Assembly: GCF_001598915.1 (NCBI RefSeq)
Contig: NZ_BDAP01000001.1
Location: 868,001 to 932,000, forward strand
Length of the DNA: 64,000 nt
DNA from: Williamsia muralis NBRC 105860
GTDB lineage: Bacteria > Actinomycetota > Actinomycetes > Mycobacteriales > Mycobacteriaceae
Direction of reading: 5' to 3'
The notes beneath the pieces were generated by a model that was given only the letters and a program-made list of their open reading frames with translations, was not told the origin of the DNA and did no database searches. This document shows positions 34,180 through 42,965 of the stretch, piece after piece; positions within the stretch are counted from its first letter, which is position 1, and each line of letters opens with the position of its first letter. Position numbers and translations under genes: made by a program.

Positions 34180-35226
34180 ATGAACACACGATCAGTGGCT
34201 GTCGGCGGTGCCGCGGTAGGAGCAGGAGTGATCGCGGCCGGTGCGGCGATCACCGGCACTTTCCTCGGATCGATCGTGCGAGAGGCCCTGAAGGCACCTG
34301 ACCCGATCGAAGACGAGCCCGACCCGCTGCTCGCCACGCCGGCGCAGGACCCCGAGCACACCGAGGTGATCGCCGCTGACGGCACCCCGATCAACGTCGT
34401 CGCGTACGGTCCACCCGACGGAGAGCTGATGGTGCTGGTCCATGGCTGGACCTGCAACACCAAGTACTGGTATCCCCAGATCAACACCTTCTCCGACCGA
34501 TTCCGCGTGATCGCGTACGACCAGCGCGGGCACGGCGAATCGCCTCGTGGCAAGACAAAGCTCAGTACCGATCTACTCGGTCAGGATCTCCAGTCCGTCC
34601 TCACCTCCGTGGTGCCCGCGGGGCGCAAGGCATTGATCGCCGGACACAGCATGGGCGGGATGACCATCCTGTCCTGGGCGCAGCAGTTCCCCGACACCGT
34701 CTCGGACGTGGCGCGTGCGGTGGTACTCACCTCGACGTGTTCCAACCATCTGCTGCCCAACCTCGGCCTGATCCCGCTCGATCTCCCGAAAGCGCTCTCG
34801 CCGATGGAGTACCTGACGGGTCGGCTCGTCGCCGGTGCCACGATCCATCTGCCGCGGACGCAGATGTCGCGCAAGGTGACCCAGTACATCGCGCTGAACA
34901 CCACGTCGCGCAAATCCCATGTCGACTTCTGTGACGACATGGTGGCCTCGTGCCCAGGCCGCTCCCGCGGGAAATGGGGAAACGCGATGGTGGACCTGAA
35001 CGTGTCCGCCGGACTCGACGCCCTGGTGGTGCCCACGGTCGTTGTGGTCGGCTGCGACGACAAGCTCACTCCGCCGGTGCATTCGGAGCAGATGGCCAAG
35101 GTGCTACAGAGCCACGGCCACCTCGAAGAGCTGGTGATGTGGCCGGGCATCGGGCACATGAGCAGTATCGAGAACTCCGACGGGTACAACAAACTGCTCA
35201 CCGATCTGCTGCAACGCACCGCCTGA
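34180..35226 (+). CDS. Alpha/beta hydrolase (first of a pair)
   Basis: A 348-residue hydrolase. A hydrophobic N-terminal segment (GGAAVGAGVIAAGAAITGTFLG) suggests a membrane anchor or signal. The fold is marked by the oxyanion region LVHGWTCNTKYWYPQ, the nucleophile GHSMGGM, acid near VVGCDDKLTPP and histidine in GIGHMSSIE. The substrate is unknown; esters or lactones are usual. It follows the MerR gene by 20 bases and overlaps the second hydrolase by one base. Confidence 0.85.
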   Translation: MNTRSVAVGGAAVGAGVIAAGAAITGTFLGSIVREALKAPDPIEDEPDPLLATPAQDPEHTEVIAADGTPINVVAYGPPDGELMVLVHGWTCNTKYWYPQINTFSDRFRVIAYDQRGHGESPRGKTKLSTDLLGQDLQSVLTSVVPAGRKALIAGHSMGGMTILSWAQQFPDTVSDVARAVVLTSTCSNHLLPNLGLIPLDLPKALSPMEYLTGRLVAGATIHLPRTQMSRKVTQYIALNTTSRKSHVDFCDDMVASCPGRSRGKWGNAMVDLNVSAGLDALVVPTVVVVGCDDKLTPPVHSEQMAKVLQSHGHLEELVMWPGIGHMSSIENSDGYNKLLTDLLQRTA

Positions 35227-36158
35227 TGGCCACCCGCGGTCAGGCGGTCCTGCACGAGCCCCGACAACCGGTGGAACACCGGACCGTCGACAGGCCGGCA
35301 GGCGCCTCGATCGCGATCAGCAGTTACGGTCCCGCCAACGCTCCGGTGGTGGTGCTCGTCCACGGCTTCGCCGTCAACTCCAAATATTGGTATCCGCAGG
35401 TGAACGGGCTCGCAGACCGCTACCGGGTGGTCATCTACGACCAGCGTGGCCACGGGCGTTCGGCCCTCGGGTCCGACCCCACCGTGAACGACCATCTCGG
35501 CCAAGACCTGGACGCTGTCCTGCGCGCGGTGGTACCCGACGGTGAGAGAGCGGTGATCGTCGGGCACAGCATGGGCGGCATGTCGGTCATGAGCTGGGCT
35601 GCCCAGTTCCCCGCGAGCGTCCGAACGTACGCGCGGGCGATCATGCTCGCCGGGACCGCGGCCACGGCGCCGGTCACCAAAGCCGCCATGCGCTTCGGGG
35701 ATCCGGCCACCCTCGCACGCCGGGCCGAATACGAGTTCGCCTGGCTCGCATTTCGGGCGATCCACTGGCCTGGAGGTGACCTGATGATGCGATCCGGTAT
35801 GACGGCCGCCGGAGCGTTGTTTCCCGGGATCAGTCGCCCGCAGCTCAAGTTCCTCGACTCACTCTTACGTGAGACTGACTGGCGCACAAGGGCAAAGGTC
35901 GGCAGATCGCTGGAAGATCTGCACGTCGAGCGCGGGTTGGCGAACATGCCGGTGCCCGTCGCCGTGGTGGTGGGGGACCGGGACAGGCTGACCCCGCCCA
36001 GGCTGGCCGATCCGGTGGCCAATGCCCTGCGCTACACGGGCTCGCTCGAACGATTCGAAACCTGGCGCGGCGCAACGCATCTACTCAATTGGGAGCAGCC
36101 GGAGCGATTCAATCGGACGATCGAGGAGCTCTTCTCCGCCACGCCACGACCACGTTAG
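35226..36158 (+). CDS. Alpha/beta hydrolase (second of a pair)
   Basis: A 310-residue paralogue of the upstream gene: [25 protein letters not shown] and GHSMGGM align directly, with acid in [11 protein letters not shown] and histidine in ATHLLNWEQ. It lacks the N-terminal hydrophobic segment, so it is probably cytosolic while its partner is anchored. ATG 35226 overlaps the previous stop (TGATG). The pair looks like a tandem duplication that diverged in location. Its end overlaps the end of deoC by four bases. Confidence 0.86.
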   Translation: MATRGQAVLHEPRQPVEHRTVDRPAGASIAISSYGPANAPVVVLVHGFAVNSKYWYPQVNGLADRYRVVIYDQRGHGRSALGSDPTVNDHLGQDLDAVLRAVVPDGERAVIVGHSMGGMSVMSWAAQFPASVRTYARAIMLAGTAATAPVTKAAMRFGDPATLARRAEYEFAWLAFRAIHWPGGDLMMRSGMTAAGALFPGISRPQLKFLDSLLRETDWRTRAKVGRSLEDLHVERGLANMPVPVAVVVGDRDRLTPPRLADPVANALRYTGSLERFETWRGATHLLNWEQPERFNRTIEELFSATPRPR

Positions 36159-36853
36159 TCGGGGAACCCGTCGAGCACTGCCCGGGACCCGGACAGGCCG
36201 AGCCGGGTGGCGCCGGCTGCGATCAGCTCGGCAGCGAACTCGGCGGTACGGATGCCTCCGCTGGCCTTGACACCCACCCCGGGGCCGACGGCAGCGGCCA
36301 TGAGGCGTACCGCCTCGACACTCGCACCTCCGGCAGGATGAAAACCGGTGGAGGTCTTCACCATTGACGCCCCACCCCGGACCGCGGCCTGGCACACCGC
36401 CGTGACGGTGTCGGGGCCGGCGAGCGACAACAGTGCTGCGGACTCGATGATGACCTTCAGTGTGATCGACGCACCGATTCCCTCGCGGACGGTGAGGACA
36501 TCGGCGAAGATCTCGTCGAACCTGCCGTCCACGGCAGCGCCGACGTCGATCACCATGTCGATCTCCTGCGCGCCGGAGTCAACCGCGAGCCGCGCTTCGG
36601 CCGCTTTGACCAACGAATGATGCTTGCCGGAGGGGAATCCGGCGACCACACAGCTCCGCTGGGCGCCGGTGTCGATGGGCAGCATCGACGGTGAGAGGCA
36701 GACGGCGAGCACACCCAGATCGGCGGCTTCGGCGACCGTTGCCTCGGCATCGGCACGGGTGGCCTCGGGTTTGAGAAGTGTGTGATCCACCATCGCGGCG
36801 ACCACACGCCGGGTGAGACTCGAACCGGTCGGGGCAGGCAAGGTATCGGACAT
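36155..36853 (-). CDS. deoC: Deoxyribose-phosphate aldolase
   Basis: Cleaves 2-deoxyribose 5-phosphate to glyceraldehyde 3-phosphate and acetaldehyde in deoxynucleoside salvage. The 232-residue class I aldolase has the Schiff-base lysine in [10 protein letters not shown], an essential lysine in [10 protein letters not shown] and the substrate motif [11 protein letters not shown] 36853 gives the usual length; the longer open frame runs into the divergent purU. Its position matches Rv0478. The gap to purU is only 27 bases. Confidence 0.95.
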   Translation of the reverse strand: MSDTLPAPTGSSLTRRVVAAMVDHTLLKPEATRADAEATVAEAADLGVLAVCLSPSMLPIDTGAQRSCVVAGFPSGKHHSLVKAAEARLAVDSGAQEIDMVIDVGAAVDGRFDEIFADVLTVREGIGASITLKVIIESAALLSLAGPDTVTAVCQAAVRGGASMVKTSTGFHPAGGASVEAVRLMAAAVGPGVGVKASGGIRTAEFAAELIAAGATRLGLSGSRAVLDGFPD

Positions 36854-36880
36854 GAACCGAGCTTGGCACACTGGTTGGTT

Positions 36881-37768
36881 GTGACCACACTCTCGCCGGT
36901 CGAATCCGCCGGCCACCGCTATGTGCTGACTCTCGGCTGCCCCGACACCACGGGCATCGTTGCCCGGATCTCGGGATTCTTGGCCGAGATCGGCGGCTGG
37001 ATCGTGGAGGCGGCCTACCACTCCGATCCCGACAACGGCTGGTTCTTCACCCGCCAGGCTGTGCGCGCCGACTCGGTGCAGATGGATGTCGACGAGCTGC
37101 GGGCACGGTTCGAGTCCGAGGTGGTCGCCGGGCTGGGCCCGGAAACCGAATGGCGCGTTAGCGATTCGGCCGTGCCGAAGAAGACCGTGCTGCTGGTGAG
37201 CAAAGAAGGCCACTGCCTCGGCGATCTCCTGGGCCGCTCCTACCGAGGCGAGCTGCCCGCCGAGATCAACGCGGTCATCGGCAACCACCGGACGCTCGAG
37301 GACTTCACCGCGCGTATGGGCGTGCCGTTCCACCACGTTCCGTTCGGCGAGGACAAGGCCGCGGCCTTCGAGGAACTACGCGAACTCGTCGACGTCCACA
37401 ACCCCGACGCGGTGGTGCTGGCGCGGTTCATGCAGATCCTGCCCGAGGAGTTGTGTGATCACTGGGCGCGCAAAGCACTCAACATCCACCACAGCTTCCT
37501 CCCGTCCTTTGTCGGGGCGCGGCCCTACCACCAGGCGTTCACCCGCGGGGTGAAGCTGATCGGGGCCACCTGCCACTACGTCACCAGCGAGCTGGACGCG
37601 GGTCCCATCATCGAACAGGACGTGATCCGCATCGACCACTCCGACTCGGTGGCCGACATGGTGCGCCAGGGCCGCGACATCGAGAAGCTGGTGCTCGCAC
37701 GCGGGCTCCGCTGGCATCTCGAGGACCGCGTGCTGGTGCACGGACGAAAGACCGTGGTCTTCAGCTGA
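36881..37768 (+). CDS. purU: Formyltetrahydrofolate deformylase
   Basis: Hydrolyses 10-formyl-THF to THF and formate, balancing one-carbon units for purine and methionine synthesis. Residues 10-90 are an ACT domain ([23 protein letters not shown]). The formyltransferase-like domain follows, with the catalytic asparagine and histidine in [11 protein letters not shown] and the aspartate in [11 protein letters not shown]. The 295-residue length fits PurU. GTG 36881 starts right at the ACT domain. It is divergent from deoC with a 27-base gap that must hold both promoters. Confidence 0.95.
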   Translation: MTTLSPVESAGHRYVLTLGCPDTTGIVARISGFLAEIGGWIVEAAYHSDPDNGWFFTRQAVRADSVQMDVDELRARFESEVVAGLGPETEWRVSDSAVPKKTVLLVSKEGHCLGDLLGRSYRGELPAEINAVIGNHRTLEDFTARMGVPFHHVPFGEDKAAAFEELRELVDVHNPDAVVLARFMQILPEELCDHWARKALNIHHSFLPSFVGARPYHQAFTRGVKLIGATCHYVTSELDAGPIIEQDVIRIDHSDSVADMVRQGRDIEKLVLARGLRWHLEDRVLVHGRKTVVFS

Positions 37769-37810
37769 TCCCTCGCGGGTTCAGCCGGGCCCGGTTCAGC
37801 CGACCGGCAC

Positions 37811-39052
37811 TCAGACGACGCTGCAGGTGTCGCTCTCGCTGTTGTTGCTCGACTCGCTGCTCTGCGGGAGGGCGACGTCGGTTCCGGAGAACGCGAACTC
37901 GACTCCACGATCGGTGACCTTGAGCTGGTCGAAGCTCACCTGATCGAACATCGGCGGGAACAGGCCGGCACTGACCTGGTCGACCAGAAGCTGCGCCCAG
38001 GAGGTCGGGATGCCGAACGATGCCGCGCTGGCGTCGACGACCTCGAACGTCAGCTTGCCGTCCTTGGTGATCGGCTTGAGCTCCGCCTCGGCGGGCAGCG
38101 AGAACATCAGCAGCTGGAAGTTGCCGCCGATCGTGATGGTGCCCGCAGCTTCGTTTCCGGTGACCTTGTCCACCTTCAGCCCGCCGCCCATGGCCGACAG
38201 GAGACCACCGAGACCGCCGGAGCCCGGGTCGGACGTGTTCGGGTCCGTGGTGGTCGCCGGGTCCTGGGTCTGCTGGCTGAGCTCCATGATCCGGCTGAAG
38301 GGGACGTAGCCGTTGCCCTGTAGTTCGCCGACGGTGGCGTCTTTGTCGCCGCTGCTGATGTCGTCTGCGCGAGCATGCAGCTTCATGGCCGAGTCGCCCT
38401 CGTCGCTGGTGTCGACCTGGACGTACGGGATCTCTCCCGACATCCACTGCATCAACATCGGCTTTTTGCTGAGCGACACCGAGGTCGGTGCGCCGGTGAG
38501 TTCGCCGAAGGACTGTTCGAGGCAGTCCTTGGACTTGCTTCGCAGGTACAGCTCGCTGCCGACCCCGAGGATCACCAGCAGCAGCACCAGGCTGAGCGAC
38601 ACCATTCCGACGATCAAGCCACGCCTGCGCTTTGGTCGCTGGGGCGTGACGCCGCCGTCATCGGGCCCGCCTGGACCGTAGGGAGGTCCGGCCGGTGGGA
38701 TCGGGGGCTCTCCGGGTCCGTCATACGGCGCGAAACCGTCCGGCGGCACCTCGAGCTGAGTGGTGTCGTGGCGACCTTGCGACCACGCCGTGTCGGGCTG
38801 CTGGCCGGCCGCGACCGGCGCGAACTTGTCGGTGGGCGGGTTCGGATCATCCTGTGCATTGTCGGGCACGCCGTGCGTGCCTGCAGCATCAGTACCGGTT
38901 CCGTGACCTGGATCGGCCTGTGGGTTATGGCCGGAATCGGGTCGGGGCGTCTGGGGTGTGTCGGCGAGATCGTTTCCCTCGGCTCGGTCGGCGGCATTGG
39001 GGGAGGGCTGCCCGGCCTGGGTCGATTCGGCGTCGTCGCGTTGATTCATCAC
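37811..39052 (-). CDS. DUF2993 membrane-anchored protein
   Basis: A 413-residue protein: about 145 disordered Pro/Gly/Asp-rich residues, one transmembrane helix (GLIVGMVSLSLVLLLVILGVG) and an external DUF2993 domain (about 175-395) with the repeated LEVDKVTG and FQLLMFSLPAEA features. DUF2993 includes LmeA, a periplasmic factor for lipomannan elongation; a link to envelope glycolipids is possible but unproved. It corresponds in place to Rv0479c. ATG 39049 is an equally good start. Confidence 0.82.
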   Translation of the reverse strand: MMNQRDDAESTQAGQPSPNAADRAEGNDLADTPQTPRPDSGHNPQADPGHGTGTDAAGTHGVPDNAQDDPNPPTDKFAPVAAGQQPDTAWSQGRHDTTQLEVPPDGFAPYDGPGEPPIPPAGPPYGPGGPDDGGVTPQRPKRRRGLIVGMVSLSLVLLLVILGVGSELYLRSKSKDCLEQSFGELTGAPTSVSLSKKPMLMQWMSGEIPYVQVDTSDEGDSAMKLHARADDISSGDKDATVGELQGNGYVPFSRIMELSQQTQDPATTTDPNTSDPGSGGLGGLLSAMGGGLKVDKVTGNEAAGTITIGGNFQLLMFSLPAEAELKPITKDGKLTFEVVDASAASFGIPTSWAQLLVDQVSAGLFPPMFDQVSFDQLKVTDRGVEFAFSGTDVALPQSSESSNNSESDTCSVV

Positions 39053-39142
39053 GTCGATAATGCATGGTCAGAGGGCCAAACGGGGTAAGAGTTCGCTAAG
39101 TATCGCAATGCCGCAGGTCATGGCATGGAAATGGCACGGTGA

Positions 39143-39940
39143 TCATTCGATGGGACGGCGGTTCGCCAGCACCGCGATCGAGGCACGCGCACGGTCGACT
39201 TCGGTGAAGTCGAGGTCGATGACGGCCAACTCGGGGTCGTCGCCCAGTTCGGTGTGCACGTTCCCGAAGGGGCCCACCACAACGGAGTGTCCGATTCCGG
39301 TCGGCGCCGACGACCCCGCGACATCGGGGTCGTCGGGTACGGCCTGCCCCAGCGCGACCACAAAACAACCGCTGTCGAGGGCGCGGGCAGCGGCCAGGGT
39401 GCGCCACTGTTCGAGCTTGCCGTCACCCGCACCCCAGGACGCCGGCACCACGATCAGTTGGGCACCACGATCGGCGAGCGCGGTGAACAACGCGGGGAAG
39501 CGGATGTCGTAACAGGTCGCGACACCGACCGCTGTCTCGTCGATGTCGAAGGTGACCACATCGTCACCGGCCTGTACCGTCCGCGATTCCTTGAAACCGA
39601 ACGCGTCGTAGAGGTGGATCTTCTCGTAGCCGATGAGGTCGCCGTCCGGGTCGGCGATCACCAGCGTGTTCCGCACCCGGCCCTCGTCACCGGGGGTGAA
39701 CATGCCGGCCACCACGGTGATCCCGTGGTCCCGTGCGACATCGCCGACCCCGCGCCCCCACGGGCCGTCCAGTGGTTCGGCCACCGGACCCAGCGGAACT
39801 CCGAAACGGCACATGGTGGCCTCGGGGAAGATCACCAGTTCGGCGCCGGCGTCCGCGGCCGCGGCGCTCTGCTCGGCCACCAGGGCCAGATTCGCGGACG
39901 GGTCGGTGCCGCTGGTGATCTGGGCCAGGGCGATACGCAT
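39143..39940 (-). CDS. Carbon-nitrogen hydrolase (nitrilase superfamily)
   Basis: A 265-residue cytosolic amidohydrolase with the Glu-Lys-Cys triad: glutamate in VIFPEATMCRF, lysine in GYEKIHLYDAF, cysteine in GVATCYDIRFP. Sequence and size are closest to the Nit/omega-amidase-like branch, members of which repair deaminated glutathione or act on omega-amides. It corresponds to Rv0480c. ATG 39940 begins MRIALAQI, the usual N-terminus. Confidence 0.88.
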   Translation of the reverse strand: MRIALAQITSGTDPSANLALVAEQSAAAADAGAELVIFPEATMCRFGVPLGPVAEPLDGPWGRGVGDVARDHGITVVAGMFTPGDEGRVRNTLVIADPDGDLIGYEKIHLYDAFGFKESRTVQAGDDVVTFDIDETAVGVATCYDIRFPALFTALADRGAQLIVVPASWGAGDGKLEQWRTLAAARALDSGCFVVALGQAVPDDPDVAGSSAPTGIGHSVVVGPFGNVHTELGDDPELAVIDLDFTEVDRARASIAVLANRRPIE

Positions 39941-40008
39941 GCGACCTACCCTACGACCGCCCGATGCCGGTCGCGGACGACGGGGTGAGGGCACGGTAGG
40001 CGGGTGGG

Positions 40009-40722
40009 CTAGGTGGCGGGGGCGACGACATCCCAGGGGACCGTGACGACATTGTCGCGATGACGACGGCGATCGGGCAGGGGGTCGATCCCGTTGTCGG
40101 ACAGCAACTCCAGGGTGCGACGCCAGCGCTGGCGAGGACCGAACGGGGCCATCGGAGCGGCAACATCCCAGCATCGGTCGAGAACGGTGAGCAGATGATG
40201 GATCCGCTCGCCGGGGACGTTGCGATGGATCAGAGCCTTGGGCAGGCGCTCGGCGAGATCGGACGGCCGGTCGCTGTGCGCCGGGTCCCAGGACAGGGTG
40301 AACGTCAACGGCCTCGTGTTGTCCAGCAGAATCCAGCAACACCGCCTGCCGAGTTCGTCGCACGTTCCCTCGACGATGTATCCGCCGGGTGCGAGCCCCC
40401 GCTGCATCCTCGACCAGGCCGCAGCGACCTCTGATTCGTCGTATTGCCGCAATACGTTGAAGACCCGCACGAGATGGGGTCGCAGCCCGGCGAGTTCGAA
40501 TCCGCCGACCGCGAATCGAACGCCGTCCCGGGCCGGGACCACCCGTCCGGGGTCGATCTCGAGACCGACGAGTTGGGTGCCCGCGACGACGGTGCGCAGT
40601 CGGGCTGCGAGTTCGAGAGCGGTGTCGGGACGTGCGCCGTAGCCGAGATCGACTGCCAGGGGACTGTCGGCCGAGGCCAGGGCCTCGATGATCAGGTCGT
40701 GATGGACAATCCAGCGGTCCAC
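40009..40722 (-). CDS. SAM-dependent methyltransferase-like protein
   Basis: A 237-residue protein with a degenerate motif I (AVDLGYGARPDTALELAARL) and VGLEIDPGRV at strand 2; later it keeps VFNVLRQYDESEV and GGYIVEGTCDELGRR. Because motif I lacks the GXGXG glycines, catalytic activity is uncertain. The frame stays open about 20 codons upstream of GTG 40722, encoding TRGTTGINRLRRV, which looks conserved-type sequence, so the true start may be a rare codon nearer the DUF2505 gene. The acceptor is unknown. Confidence 0.75.
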   Translation of the reverse strand: MDRWIVHHDLIIEALASADSPLAVDLGYGARPDTALELAARLRTVVAGTQLVGLEIDPGRVVPARDGVRFAVGGFELAGLRPHLVRVFNVLRQYDESEVAAAWSRMQRGLAPGGYIVEGTCDELGRRCCWILLDNTRPLTFTLSWDPAHSDRPSDLAERLPKALIHRNVPGERIHHLLTVLDRCWDVAAPMAPFGPRQRWRRTLELLSDNGIDPLPDRRRHRDNVVTVPWDVVAPAT

Positions 40723-40780
40723 CCGCCGCAGCCGGTTGATCCCGGTGGTGCCCCTGGTGATGGCGCCGTCGGGTTTGGGG

Positions 40781-41290
40781 CTAGAGGTTGGCGTCGATCC
40801 ATCCCGACGTGAATTCCGCTTCGCCGCGGAAGAGGTCCACCAGGTTCACCAGCATGAGCTGCTCGAGTTTGCCGTTGATGAACGGGATGTAGACCTTGAC
40901 CTCGGTGGTCTTGCGGATGGTGCTGCCGGTGTCGGTGGGGAACAGTTCCTGCCAGCCCGTCAGGCTGCCGGGCCCGGCGGGGATCGAGGCGTCGTAGGTG
41001 CCCTTGGTGTTCTCCGGGTCGAACGGACCGAGGAACTCCTTGCGGGTGATGATCATGTCTTTTTTCATCACGGTCTGGGCGATCGCCGGGAGTTCGCTGC
41101 GGGGAAGGACCTGCTTGAGGACCAGATCCACACCGTTGTCGTCCACCGTGAGGGACTCGATGTCGGATTGTGGCGTCAGCTTGCGGAACTCTTCCATCTG
41201 CGCGTCCCAGAACTCCCGGGAGGAGAGCGCCTCGTACACCGTTTTTGCAGGGTGGTGGTACCGGGCGGAGTAGGAGAGACGTCGTGCCAT
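40781..41290 (-). CDS. DUF2505 protein, SRPBCC fold (copy 1)
   Basis: A 169-residue START/SRPBCC-like domain (RRLSYSARYHHPAKTVYEALSSREFW, ending SGWIDANL) that belongs to DUF2505, a mycobacterial-type family with a hydrophobic ligand pocket and no known function. It lies 20 bases downstream of a second, related gene; both end in a similar amphipathic helix. Rv0481c is the single mycobacterial equivalent in this position. ATG 41290 removes a spurious N-terminal extension. Confidence 0.83.
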   Translation of the reverse strand: MARRLSYSARYHHPAKTVYEALSSREFWDAQMEEFRKLTPQSDIESLTVDDNGVDLVLKQVLPRSELPAIAQTVMKKDMIITRKEFLGPFDPENTKGTYDASIPAGPGSLTGWQELFPTDTGSTIRKTTEVKVYIPFINGKLEQLMLVNLVDLFRGEAEFTSGWIDANL

Positions 41291-41310
41291 GAGGGAGAGC
41301 GTAACGCCGG

Positions 41311-41805
41311 TCAGTGAGTGTTGATCCATTCGGTGGTGTATTCGTGCTCGGCCTCGATGAGCTGCACCACGTTCTCGGCGATGGCCTTCTCTACCTTTCC
41401 GCCGACAAACGGAATGGACACCTCGACCGAACCATCGAACGAGATCTCGCACCCGGTCGACGTCGCGATCAGCCTCTGCGACCCCTTGACCTTGGCCGGC
41501 GCGCACGAGACGACTGCGCTGAAAGCTCCTTCGGCGGCCTCGCCTTTGGACCACACCACGGTGCGGGTGATCTCCAGATCGCCCGGCCGGATCTTGGTCA
41601 CCATCGACGGGAGGTTCTTCTCGGGGACCCGCTGTCGCAGCACGACGGTGACCTTGTCGCCCTCGTCGGTGAACGAATCGAGGTCGGAGAGGTCGGCGGC
41701 GACATTGGCCACCAGATCTTTCCAGTACTGCTCATCGGCCACTGCCGCAGCGAACTGAGCCGGGGGACAGGGGAAGTCGATGGAATGGTGCAACTTGGTC
41801 GCCAT
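41311..41805 (-). CDS. DUF2505 protein, SRPBCC fold (copy 2)
   Basis: A 164-residue DUF2505 domain (TKLHHSIDFPCPPAQFAAAVADEQYW, ending TTEWINTH). It resembles copy 1 along its whole length but at low identity, so the duplication is old. It is the promoter-proximal gene of the pair. Its ATG is nearly coincident, on the opposite strand, with a possible murB ATG at 41804; this favours GTG 41828 as the murB start. The bound ligand is unknown. Confidence 0.83.
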   Translation of the reverse strand: MATKLHHSIDFPCPPAQFAAAVADEQYWKDLVANVAADLSDLDSFTDEGDKVTVVLRQRVPEKNLPSMVTKIRPGDLEITRTVVWSKGEAAEGAFSAVVSCAPAKVKGSQRLIATSTGCEISFDGSVEVSIPFVGGKVEKAIAENVVQLIEAEHEYTTEWINTH

Positions 41806-41827
41806 GAGTGCAGGCTACCGTTGCTGG

Positions 41828-42886
41828 GTGGCCACACAAACCGACAACCGTGTCCCTCTGGCAAAGATGACCACACTGCGTGTGGGCGGGCCGGCCAGTG
41901 AGGTGATCACCTGCCCCGACGCCGACTCGCTGATCGACACCGTCCGCGACCTCGACGAGGCCGGCATCCCGGTGCTGCTGGTGGGCGGCGGATCCAACCT
42001 GGTGGTCGGCGACGACGGGTTCGACGGCACGGTGGTGCGCATCGCCGGTACCGATCTGGACTGGGGTGACGATCAGGTGACCGCCGATGCCGGGGTCGAC
42101 TGGGATGCGCTGGTGGCACAGAGCGTCGAGCGGGGGTTCGGTGGCCTCGAGTGTTTGTCGGGGATTCCAGGGTCCGTCGGTGCGACCCCGGTGCAGAATG
42201 TCGGCGCGTACGGGGTGGAGGTGGGGTCGCTGATGCGTTCGGTGCAGCTTCTCGACCGCCATACGGGTGCGGTGAACTGGGTGGACCCCGGCGACCTCGA
42301 ACTGGCGTACCGCAGCAGCCGCCTCAAGCGTCGAAGCGACGAGGTGGTGATCCGGGTGTCATTCCGGCTGAACGCAGATGGACTCAGTCAGCCGATCCGG
42401 TACGGCGAACTGGCCCGGACGTTGGGAGTCGAGGAAGGCGAGCGGGCACCCGCCGCCGATGTGCGGGCGGCGGTGCTCGCGCTACGGGCGAGCAAGGGGA
42501 TGGTTCTCGATCCAGACGACCACGACACCTGGAGCGTCGGGTCGTTCTTCACCAATCCCATCGTTCCGCAGGAGCACCTCCCGACAGTTCTGACGAGGAT
42601 CGTCGACGAACTCGGCGACGATGCGAGGGTGCCTCAGTTCCCGGCTGAGGGTGGCGTCAAGATGTCGGCCGGATGGCTCATCGAACGGGCCGGTTTCGGA
42701 CGGGGTTTCCCCGGGACGGACGCGCCGGCCCGACTGTCGACAAAGCATTCGCTGGCGGTGACGAACCGGGGAAACGCGCGGACGTCGGACATCATCGACC
42801 TCGCACGCCAGGTACGTGACGGAGTTCACGCCAGGTTCGGCCTCTGGCTCGAACCCGAGCCTGTCCTGGTTGGTTGCAGCCTTTGA
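41828..42886 (+). CDS. murB: UDP-N-acetylmuramate dehydrogenase
   Basis: Reduces UDP-GlcNAc enolpyruvate to UDP-MurNAc with NADPH and FAD, an essential early step of peptidoglycan synthesis. Marks are TTLRVGGPA, LVGGGSNLVV, the FAD-binding GLECLSGIPGSVGATPVQNVGAYG, the serine of SVGSFFTNP and the C-terminal AGWLIERAGFGRG. The 352-residue type I layout matches Rv0482. GTG 41828 is chosen because TACCGT at 41816-41821 ends six bases before it. It faces away from the DUF2505 pair and precedes lprQ. Confidence 0.95.
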   Translation: MATQTDNRVPLAKMTTLRVGGPASEVITCPDADSLIDTVRDLDEAGIPVLLVGGGSNLVVGDDGFDGTVVRIAGTDLDWGDDQVTADAGVDWDALVAQSVERGFGGLECLSGIPGSVGATPVQNVGAYGVEVGSLMRSVQLLDRHTGAVNWVDPGDLELAYRSSRLKRRSDEVVIRVSFRLNADGLSQPIRYGELARTLGVEEGERAPAADVRAAVLALRASKGMVLDPDDHDTWSVGSFFTNPIVPQEHLPTVLTRIVDELGDDARVPQFPAEGGVKMSAGWLIERAGFGRGFPGTDAPARLSTKHSLAVTNRGNARTSDIIDLARQVRDGVHARFGLWLEPEPVLVGCSL

Positions 42887-42965
42887 ATGACATCTGCCCT
42901 GGCCCGGGACGCTGACCAGGCCTGGTCGTCGTTTGGGATCGTTGCCTGCAGGTAATGTCTGACGC

